NCBI GenBank assembly: GCA_963678775.2
Contig: CAXXGR010000002.1
Location: forward strand, 620,001 to 684,000
Origin: JBFHIJ01 sp963678775
GTDB lineage: Bacteria; Bacteroidota; Ignavibacteria; Kapaibacteriales; UBA2268
Direction: 5' to 3'
Length of the DNA stretch: 64,000 bases
Part shown: positions 25,129 to 32,590 of the stretch, in pieces
Numbering within the stretch: position 1 is the first letter of the stretch
How the letters are laid out: each line of letters opens with the position of its first letter
Program-made: the position numbers and the translations under genes
The notes under the pieces: generated by a model
Database searches by the model: none
What the model was told of the DNA's origin: nothing
The model's input: the letters and a program-made list of their open reading frames with translations, nothing else

Positions 25129-26475
25129 CTACTTACCAATACAGAATCTAGAAAATATATTATTTAAAACGTCTTCGTCCCATGTATCGCCCACAATATC
25201 GCCCAAAGTGCGGGCAGCATCTTTGATGTCTATAGCTATTATCTCATTTTCTGTATAAAGTTCGAGTGCCTGCCCTGCATTCTCAAGAGATTCGGCTGCT
25301 TTTGAAAGTAGCTCTGCGTGACGCTTATTTATAAGAATATCATTAATTCTATCAGCAGATTTAAGTGCTTCGTCGCCTATAACTTTTCGTAGAGAGTCAA
25401 TACCTTCGTTATTTTTCGCTGAAATAAAGAACGTCTTCTCGGTATTAACCGGATTAATATCTACTAAGTCTAATTTGTTTTGCAGAAGTAAGACCTTCCT
25501 GTCAGGATATTTTTCTTTTAGCTGCGCATAAAGTCTCTCAGAGTGATTTTCTGTCTCTGACAAATCATTTAGTACAAGTATTAGATTCGACTGTTCTAAA
25601 ACAGATTCTACCAGCTTAATGCCTTCTATTTCTATCATGTCACTGCTGCTATCTCTTAAGCCTGCTGTGTCCGTAAGCTTTACAGTTATGCCGCTTACTA
25701 ATATGTTTTCTTCTAAATAGTCGCGAGTTGTGCCCGGAGTTGCACTGACTATAGCTCTTTGCCTTTGCAGTAAAGTGTTAAATAAAGTAGATTTACCTGA
25801 ATTTGGATAGCCTGCAAGAGCTACATAAAAGCCAGAACGCAAAATCTCTGCAGACTGGAATGAACCTGCCAAATCTCTACAAAAAATCGTAGCTTCTTCT
25901 ACTCGCTTTTTAAAAGCGGCTTTGTCTACAAACTCCAACTCTTCCTCTGAGAAGTCTAACTCTAACTCCAAGAGACTGGCGGTATCTAACAGCTTTTGTC
26001 TAAGCTCTGCCAGGCGTAATGTGAAATTTCCCGATAGCTGGCGAGCTGCCGTTTGAGCTCCGGGAACAGAAGTAGAATGAATAAGATCAGCTACAGCCTC
26101 AACTTGTGTCAAGTCAAGCTTGCCATTTAGGAAAGCAGTCTTTGTAAACTCGCCCGGCTCTGCGGGAGAAGCACCACTCGCAAAGAGAACTTTCAATATT
26201 TCCTGAGAAACTAACTGACCTCCGTGGCAACCAATTTCTATTACGTTTTCTCCTGTATAGGAACGTGGAGCTTTAAATGTTGATACCGTGACAGTATCTA
26301 TAACTTTATCAGCATTTAAGATTTTACCGTAAAGAATCTTATGAGAATCAGCCTCCATCAGGTTTCCGGAAAAGCACTTATTTACTATCTCGAAAGCATC
26401 AACTCCAGAGACTCTAATCACATGTAGCCCACCGGTGCCGGGAGGAGTCGCAAGTGCTGCAATTGTTCTACTCAT
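25129..26475 (-). CDS. mnmE: tRNA modification GTPase MnmE
   Basis: With MnmG it installs the carboxymethylaminomethyl group on wobble U34 of certain tRNAs. About 448 aa from ATG 26475, which has an AAAAGGAT site and gives the usual start SRTIAALATPPGTGGLHVIR. An ATG 39 bases upstream is less likely. The N-terminal tetrahydrofolate-binding domain is followed by a helical domain with an inserted G domain: G1 GYPNSGKST, G3 DTAGLRD, G4 NKLD. The C-terminus is FCIGK, with the catalytic Cys of the family. It lies 51 bp after the membrane TPR gene on the same strand, so they may share a transcript. Confidence 0.98.
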   Translation of the reverse strand: MSRTIAALATPPGTGGLHVIRVSGVDAFEIVNKCFSGNLMEADSHKILYGKILNADKVIDTVTVSTFKAPRSYTGENVIEIGCHGGQLVSQEILKVLFASGASPAEPGEFTKTAFLNGKLDLTQVEAVADLIHSTSVPGAQTAARQLSGNFTLRLAELRQKLLDTASLLELELDFSEEELEFVDKAAFKKRVEEATIFCRDLAGSFQSAEILRSGFYVALAGYPNSGKSTLFNTLLQRQRAIVSATPGTTRDYLEENILVSGITVKLTDTAGLRDSSSDMIEIEGIKLVESVLEQSNLILVLNDLSETENHSERLYAQLKEKYPDRKVLLLQNKLDLVDINPVNTEKTFFISAKNNEGIDSLRKVIGDEALKSADRINDILINKRHAELLSKAAESLENAGQALELYTENEIIAIDIKDAARTLGDIVGDTWDEDVLNNIFSRFCIGK

Positions 26476-26526
26476 ATCTATCCTTTTGTGTAAATCTTTA
26501 ATTGCTGTTATCATGAGATAAAATAA

Positions 26527-28377
26527 TTACCTGCCAAGCAAATTACTAAACTTTCTTTGCTCTGCTTTAGTGTAAGAGCCACCTTTGTTTAAAAACATAT
26601 TATAATATTTTCTGCATGAGTCCGCATCTGCTCTCATATAATATGCTGCAGATAGCTTTTTCAGAAAAGTAATCTTTGTAGTATCAAAAGCAAAAGCATA
26701 TTTCCAGAGTGTAGCTGCATTGTCTATATTATATGACTCAAAAGCCTGATTTGCTATATTATCAAACTGAATAGCCGCGTCACTACTCTGATATTTTTTA
26801 TCTATAATAAACTTAGAAAGATTTTCAAATGCTTGATAATCTCTATTTCTCTGGTATAGGAAAAGGAGCGGAAAATAAGCATCTGTTTGGGTCGAATCCA
26901 TTTGAATACCTTTTTTGTATAGTTCTATAGCTTTAGGAACATCTCCCTTATAAGCGTAAGAAGTAGCTAATGAAATAGTTGTTGTTACATTTTCAGGTTC
27001 AAGCTCTTGTGCCGATTGGAAATATTTTATTGCTTTGTCAAAGTCATTCATTGCGATAGCAGTCTTAGCTACCTGTATATGACGCTTAGCATAATTGGAA
27101 TCTGTTTTAAGTGCAAGCTCGAAGTAATTTAATGATTTCGGATAATTCTTTTGCTTGGTGTAATGCACCGCTAATATTTCATAAAAGAAAGCGCGGGAAC
27201 TGTCTTTCTCAATAGCATTATTATAAAAAGTATCTATGTTTTGATAGGCAGGAGTGTTGTTGGTGTTTATAAAAAATAAAAAAGCAAGTAATGCCCCACC
27301 GCCTGTGTAAAGAGAGTTCTTCTTAAGCTTTTTAGTAAATAAGTTAGTAATTAAAATCAAAGAAAAAATAAGCCCTGCCATTGGCAGATAGGCTCTGCAA
27401 TATAAGTAGTCGTTCCATTCGGAGGCATTTCCTCTTTGGAAGATTGTAGTAGGAATAATAAGCAAAATAAACCACAATAACCCCCAAGCGGCAAGCTTTT
27501 TGTTATCTTTGGCTAGGTAATATATACCTATAATTAGAGCAATTAAAATTATATTTCCTGCAATAGTTGGGAAAGTCGAATAAGTAGGCAAAACGGATAA
27601 ATCTAATGGAATGAAAAACTTAGATAGATACTCAGGAATAACTCTTAAGTTACTAAGGAAGATGCTAATACTAAAAACATTTACGTCCTTGCCTGAATCT
27701 GCTAAGCTTCTTAATGTGAACCAAATAGCTCCTACTAAAATCCAAGCTAAGTACATCCTGATTTTATCTCTGGAAAATATAGCCTCTTTATCAGAGATAT
27801 AAGCAAATACGAAAAACAATACAGGCAAAATAGCTGCAGTTTCTTTAGAAAACAGAGCCATCAAAAGGAATATAGCATTTAGAATGAGATATAGTATCTT
27901 TTTATTATTTAAATATTTCAATAGAGATATAAATGAAGACATGCCGAAAACTCCGAGCAGCAAATCATTTCTTCCGGGTATCCAAGCAATAGCATTAGCA
28001 AATAATGGATGAACTGCAAAAATCAAAGAGAATACAAAAGCCACATCGTCATTGTCTGTAAACTTTTTTGCTGCGTAAAAGAGTAAAATGCAAAATAGAG
28101 CATGCAGGATTAGATTAGTTCTATGATATTTTCGGAACTCTTGCCCATACATATCTGCATCAGCCTTAAAACTGATATTAACTAAAGGTCGGTAATAAGT
28201 AGTGTTCAGATAAGGCTGAGTAAATTCATATAAATAGCTTTGGCTTTTAGTAGCTGGAACATTATAGAGCTTCGCAATACGATTATCATCACACTTTACC
28301 AATCCGTAATCTAAAGCACCGATGTAAGCTACAACTGCGAGTAAAATTATAATTGGCAATCTCCAAGCCCCTTGCAT
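26527..28377 (-). CDS. Multi-pass membrane protein with TPR repeats (GT-C/TMTC-like)
   Basis: 616 aa. The first ~370 residues contain about ten membrane helices. The N-terminal loop carries acidic residues (VKCDDNR) and the stretch YYRPLVNISFKADADMYG. This is followed by YHRTNLILHALF and the AVHPLFANAIAWIPGRNDLL region. These features recall the bacterial TPR-containing GT-C glycosyltransferase-like proteins related to eukaryotic TMTC O-mannosyltransferases. Residues ~385-575 are tetratricopeptide repeats (e.g. NYFELALKTDSNYAKRH; YFQSAQELEPEN). This suggests a membrane glycosyltransferase with a TPR domain, but the donor and acceptor cannot be inferred. A TGGAG site precedes the ATG. Confidence 0.85.
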   Translation of the reverse strand: MQGAWRLPIIILLAVVAYIGALDYGLVKCDDNRIAKLYNVPATKSQSYLYEFTQPYLNTTYYRPLVNISFKADADMYGQEFRKYHRTNLILHALFCILLFYAAKKFTDNDDVAFVFSLIFAVHPLFANAIAWIPGRNDLLLGVFGMSSFISLLKYLNNKKILYLILNAIFLLMALFSKETAAILPVLFFVFAYISDKEAIFSRDKIRMYLAWILVGAIWFTLRSLADSGKDVNVFSISIFLSNLRVIPEYLSKFFIPLDLSVLPTYSTFPTIAGNIILIALIIGIYYLAKDNKKLAAWGLLWFILLIIPTTIFQRGNASEWNDYLYCRAYLPMAGLIFSLILITNLFTKKLKKNSLYTGGGALLAFLFFINTNNTPAYQNIDTFYNNAIEKDSSRAFFYEILAVHYTKQKNYPKSLNYFELALKTDSNYAKRHIQVAKTAIAMNDFDKAIKYFQSAQELEPENVTTTISLATSYAYKGDVPKAIELYKKGIQMDSTQTDAYFPLLFLYQRNRDYQAFENLSKFIIDKKYQSSDAAIQFDNIANQAFESYNIDNAATLWKYAFAFDTTKITFLKKLSAAYYMRADADSCRKYYNMFLNKGGSYTKAEQRKFSNLLGR

Positions 28378-28652
28378 GGCAAGTCTCCATTAGTTGAAAT
28401 TATTATAAAACATAAATATAAGCATTCTCTGTTGATTATCTATGTATTGTCTCATAGAAAAAACGAATTTGAATTGTTCATATATATAAGTAGTAGCTAT
28501 AATATTATTCAATAGCACATTAATATATAAGCTTTTTGAAACATTGATTTTGATTTTTCGTTTAAAAAGTAGATTTTTGCATTAAAATTATGGAATAATT
28601 ATAAGTTCTATAAACTATGATTTAATATTTTATTTACGATATTGGATTGGTT

Positions 28653-29357
28653 GTGATTAACTTATCAAACATCAGCTTTGCTTACAACAAAAAAACAAAG
28701 CTATACAAAGACTTAAACCTCGAAATCCCGGAAGGAACTATAACTTGCCTTGTGGGACCAAACGGAGCAGGAAAATCAACTCTTATCAAAATTATTTCAG
28801 GCGTGGTGTTCCCACAGGCAGGAGATGTTACTGTATTTGGAAAAAAATATGCAGATGCACGAGATGAAATACTTTCAAGTATGTATATAAATATTGAAGA
28901 CCCTAAGTACTATCCAAAATTGACGGCTAAAGAAAATCTTAAAATAATATGCCTTTATCGCGGATTGGATAATATAGACAGTCGGATAGAAAATGCTCTG
29001 AAGTTAGCGGATTTAGATAGCGGTAAGAAGACTTTTAAAGAGTTCTCTACCGGTATGAAACAAAGGCTCTCTTTGGCTGCGGCAATGCTTTTTGAACCAA
29101 AACTTATCATCTTAGACGAACCATTTTCGGGATTAGATCCGGGCGGAGTGATGATGCTGAGGCAGCAAATAGAAGCACTTCATGCCAAAGGTGTGTCGTT
29201 TATTATTTCAAGCCACATGCTGCGCGAAGTTACTCCATTTTGTACCCACTATGCATTCTTGAACCAGGGTAATATCATAGAATATGGTGAATTGGAAAAA
29301 GGAAATGCAGACTATCTTGAGAAAAAATATGTCGATTTGGTTCTAAATGCTTTATAA
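28653..29357 (+). CDS. ABC transporter ATP-binding protein
   Basis: ATPase of an exporter-type ABC system, about 234 aa. Walker A GPNGAGKST, signature FSTGMKQRLSLAAAM (a variant of LSGGQ common in drug/sodium exporter ATPases), Walker B LIILDEPFSGLD, and a switch His in SSHML. No ATG is available at the start. GTG 28653 gives INLSNISFAYNKK, while a TTG two codons earlier (28647) is also possible. The permease gene follows after 17 bp, so the two form an operon. Substrate unknown; the pair resembles two-gene exporters such as NatAB or YxlFG. Confidence 0.93.
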   Translation: MINLSNISFAYNKKTKLYKDLNLEIPEGTITCLVGPNGAGKSTLIKIISGVVFPQAGDVTVFGKKYADARDEILSSMYINIEDPKYYPKLTAKENLKIICLYRGLDNIDSRIENALKLADLDSGKKTFKEFSTGMKQRLSLAAAMLFEPKLIILDEPFSGLDPGGVMMLRQQIEALHAKGVSFIISSHMLREVTPFCTHYAFLNQGNIIEYGELEKGNADYLEKKYVDLVLNAL

Positions 29358-29374
29358 TAAAACCGGAAAATACA

Positions 29375-30175
29375 ATGAATACACAGATAAGTACAATAGA
29401 TAAATTCAAACTTGCCTTTCAGGCAGAAGGTCTTAAACTCAAACGTAGAAAGATGATAAAGCTTAGTTACCTGATCCCTTTGGCAGGGATTGTGTTCTTG
29501 ATAATAGGGGTATCTTTTGCAGATCGTTTTAAAGATATATTGTTAGCAACAGATTTAGTCACATTAGAAATCGTTCTCGATGGCTATATTAGCTTTTTTA
29601 TGTTTCTAATGTTTCCTGTAATGATAGCAATTTATACCGCTTCTATTAGCTCCATCGAGAGGGAAGCAAAAACTGCTTTTACTATAGGAGTGCTACCCAC
29701 CAGTCCGTTTATTATCTTTTTGACTAAGATATTTAAAAATCTAATAAATACAATAATAGGTGTTTTCATTGGATTGGTTTCAGTCATGTTGTTTGCAGTG
29801 ATTGCTAATAATTATCTGGAGTGGTTCCCTCAGGATTATAACTTCATGTATTTTGTTGAAAGAGTATTCTATGGAGAGCTGGGTAGTTTGATGTTTCTGC
29901 CAATAATAATCTTACATACTTGGCTAGGTGAAAGGTTTAACATTAAGTTATTAAATATGTTTAGTATTATGTTTGTAGGGTTTGTTACTACTGTTATAGC
30001 TACAAAAGGATACTTATATTTGCCATATACTTTGCCTTTTGAACTATTTGATTCATATTTCAGTACAAAGCATAGCTTCCTGGTATCAATAAGTACATAC
30101 TTCGCATATTTGATTGGTATGCTGTATTTCGTTTATCTTGATTTCGAGAAAAATATCTTCAAAAGAAGAAAATAG
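29375..30175 (+). CDS. ABC transporter permease
   Basis: 266 aa with about six hydrophobic membrane segments and a short basic N-terminal cytoplasmic tail. It partners the ATPase directly upstream (17-bp gap), in the usual layout of ABC-2 type exporters. No substrate-defining motif is visible. Its terminator at 30215-30245 lies inside the 3' end of the convergent kinase gene, whose stop codon is only 13 bp from this one. Confidence 0.85.
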   Translation: MNTQISTIDKFKLAFQAEGLKLKRRKMIKLSYLIPLAGIVFLIIGVSFADRFKDILLATDLVTLEIVLDGYISFFMFLMFPVMIAIYTASISSIEREAKTAFTIGVLPTSPFIIFLTKIFKNLINTIIGVFIGLVSVMLFAVIANNYLEWFPQDYNFMYFVERVFYGELGSLMFLPIIILHTWLGERFNIKLLNMFSIMFVGFVTTVIATKGYLYLPYTLPFELFDSYFSTKHSFLVSISTYFAYLIGMLYFVYLDFEKNIFKRRK

Positions 30176-30188
30176 ATATATTGAAGAA

Positions 30189-31340
30189 TTAATATTTATA
30201 AGATAAATGGCAAGGGTACCATGCAAAAAACGTGGTGCCTTTTTCTTTGGAACTTTCAAACCAGACTTTTCCATCAAGATATCTCTCGGTAAGTAGTTTG
30301 ATACTGTAAGTACCCAGACCGCGCCCAGTCCCTTTCGTAGAAAAAGACCTTTTAAAAAGCTGTAACTGGTGATCCTCCGGGATATAACCTTTGTTGCTTA
30401 CAGTAAAGAGTACACCATCTTCGCTACTTATGCAGGATAGATTGACCGTATCTCCCTTATCTATAGCCTCTAAAGCATTTTTAAGTAGATTGCTTAGTAC
30501 CCGAACAAGCAAAGTGTCATCGGTAGTCATAAAGATATTTTCAGATTTAGCATCTAAAACAATTTTTTTATTATTGCGAATTTGATATTTGAGGTAAATT
30601 TCCTTTACTTTTTCCAGTAATATTGTGGAAGAAGTCTCTGTTAGGTTAAGAGCTAATTCATCATGTTCGGCATCTATCAAATCTTTTTGGGCAGATATTT
30701 CGTCAATCAGTCTGTCAGATAATTTCCCTATAATTTCTGCAAAAGAATAATAATCTTCGGGTTTAGAGTTGACAAATATATCAGAAAAACCTTTCAAACC
30801 GGCAGCAGTATTCATAATATCGTGAAAGAATATCCTCTCCAAAGCAATTTTCCGCTTTATCTCAGAAATGTCTTTTAAATAGTTAGCGGTAAATATTTCA
30901 TTATCTACTTCTAAAGGAGTGGCAGTGATTGCAAATTCATAAGTATGATTTGTTAAACTGTTTACTATCTCGCACTCACTCGAGTCTTTAATACCATCTA
31001 ATGCTTTCAGAGTTGACTGTACGTTGCCACATGTCTTGCAATATAGGGAAGTGCCACAACCTCCAATATTATCTTGCCAGTGAGAGCAGGACATCAATTC
31101 ACCCAGCCTTCTGCCTGTTATATCTACAGAGGGGTTGCCGATAAAATCATAAAAAGCTTTGTTCGCTAGTACCAGTTGTCTCTGTGAATTTAAAATGCAA
31201 TATATGTCAGGGACAGAATCAATAATATCTTTTATATATGGGTAAGATAGCAACTGAGTTCGTTGCAACTCAATCTGATCGATTGATAATCGAATTGTAG
31301 AAGCAGATTTAGTAGAAGTATTATTTGTTATCCTGGTCAT
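30189..31340 (-). CDS. PAS-domain histidine kinase
   Basis: 383 aa, no membrane segment, so a cytoplasmic sensor kinase. A PAS domain (about 35-170) contains several cysteines (residues ~100-125: CSHWQDNIGGCG, CKTCG). The phosphoacceptor region is LERIFFHDIMNTAAGLKGF, with the His in FFHD..N. The ATPase domain (about 265-375) has NLLKNALEAI (N box) and GTGRGLGTYSIKLL (G2 box). Last of three signalling genes read in the same direction; 104 bp separate it from the previous one. No receiver of its own. The cysteine cluster could sense redox or bind a metal, which is only inference. Confidence 0.88.
   Translation of the reverse strand: MTRITNNTSTKSASTIRLSIDQIELQRTQLLSYPYIKDIIDSVPDIYCILNSQRQLVLANKAFYDFIGNPSVDITGRRLGELMSCSHWQDNIGGCGTSLYCKTCGNVQSTLKALDGIKDSSECEIVNSLTNHTYEFAITATPLEVDNEIFTANYLKDISEIKRKIALERIFFHDIMNTAAGLKGFSDIFVNSKPEDYYSFAEIIGKLSDRLIDEISAQKDLIDAEHDELALNLTETSSTILLEKVKEIYLKYQIRNNKKIVLDAKSENIFMTTDDTLLVRVLSNLLKNALEAIDKGDTVNLSCISSEDGVLFTVSNKGYIPEDHQLQLFKRSFSTKGTGRGLGTYSIKLLTERYLDGKVWFESSKEKGTTFFAWYPCHLSYKY
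30215..30245 (+). terminator. Terminator of the ABC operon, inside the end of the convergent kinase gene
   Basis: GGTACCATG at 30215-30223 pairs with CGTGGTGCC at 30231-30239 through two G-U pairs that form only on the plus strand, followed by TTTTTC. The same bases encode the last residues of the kinase on the other strand. Confidence 0.65.
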
Positions 31341-31444
31341 AGTATTTACCTAAAACTGCAAATAAAACAATGGAAATAATGGATATTATTATAAAGCATA
31401 GATATAAAAAATCTGCAAGAAATTACTTAAGCAAATAATATTCT

Positions 31445-32512
31445 TTATTTTATTGGGAATGAGACTGTTACTTTAGTAGTTTCACCGGGTTCGCTAATTA
31501 TTTCGAATTTGCCTTTGTACAGAGCTACAATTTTCTTAACTATTGCCAAACCAAGCCCTAACCCTTGTTGCTCAAAAGTATTTCTTTCAAATTGAACGAA
31601 AGCGCCTATTTGTTTAATCTGCTCTTTAGTAAATCCTCTGCCTCGGTTTATAAAAACATACGATACAGTTCCATCTTTTTCGACGCTTTTAATTTCTATT
31701 TTAGTGTTTGGCTCAGCAAACTTGATAGCATTGTCCGCAAGCTCTTCAATTATCTTTATAAAATGTTTGCCGGTAATTTTGGCATTAAAGTGCTCAATAT
31801 TTTCTACTATATCTGCCTCTCTGCCGTAGTTCCTTGCTAATGTAATGATTTGGTCAGTAGTAAACATTTCTTGGCCATCAAATTCGACCTTGCAGCTTTT
31901 CAAGCTCATTATGGAAATATAAAAATTATAATTTTCTATTAGGTGCTGCAGGCGTTTTCCCGAATCATAAATGTTTGCAAGCATAAGATCTATATCTTGA
32001 GGAGTCAGCTTATCTTTTGATTGTCGTAAAAATGTAGTAAAACCTAATATAGAATTTAAAGGTGTTCTAAATTCATGAGGAATAGATTTTGCTATTGATG
32101 AGCGCAAGTCATTGAGATTAGATTCGTAATGCTTTCTTATCTTGTTGTACTTTTTCAGGTTGGCTTCAATTGCTTTAATAACTTCATTATTTTCAAATGG
32201 TTTTACTAAGTAATCATCAGCTCCAAGTTCCATCCCGCTTCTTTGATCGGTACGCTCAGCTTTAGCACTAAGGAAAATAAACGGAGTCGCATAAGTATGC
32301 GGAGATGACTTTATAGCTCTTAGGACATCGTAGCCATTTGTTTCAGGCATCATGATGTCGCTCATTACTAAATCCGGCAGTTCGGTCATTGCCAACTCTA
32401 TGCCAATTTTCCCATTGGAGGCAGTTAAAACTTCAAAGCCCTTCAGCTCTAAAAGTTCAGATAGATTCTCAATTACTTCCGAATCATCTTCTATAATAAG
32501 AATTTTAGCCAT
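31445..32512 (-). CDS. Response regulator fused to histidine kinase
   Basis: 355 aa in the order receiver then kinase. The receiver (about 1-120) has the acidic pair IIEDD, the acceptor Asp in VMSDIMMPETNGYDV and the Lys in LVKPFEN. The kinase has IPHEFRTPLNSILGF as H box (about 145), an N box in ADNAIKFAEP and a G box in GLGLGLAIVKKIV. No membrane segment. Such REC-HK proteins receive phosphate from another kinase and pass it on or change kinase activity. The upstream neighbour is a multi-PAS kinase on the same strand 78 bp away, an obvious candidate partner. Confidence 0.92.
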   Translation of the reverse strand: MAKILIIEDDSEVIENLSELLELKGFEVLTASNGKIGIELAMTELPDLVMSDIMMPETNGYDVLRAIKSSPHTYATPFIFLSAKAERTDQRSGMELGADDYLVKPFENNEVIKAIEANLKKYNKIRKHYESNLNDLRSSIAKSIPHEFRTPLNSILGFTTFLRQSKDKLTPQDIDLMLANIYDSGKRLQHLIENYNFYISIMSLKSCKVEFDGQEMFTTDQIITLARNYGREADIVENIEHFNAKITGKHFIKIIEELADNAIKFAEPNTKIEIKSVEKDGTVSYVFINRGRGFTKEQIKQIGAFVQFERNTFEQQGLGLGLAIVKKIVALYKGKFEIISEPGETTKVTVSFPIK

Positions 32513-32590
32513 GTGTATTCACTTGATAATTTGCCGAAATTTTAGATAAAATACACAAGGTAACTAAGAATCAAAAATAATATTACATCA

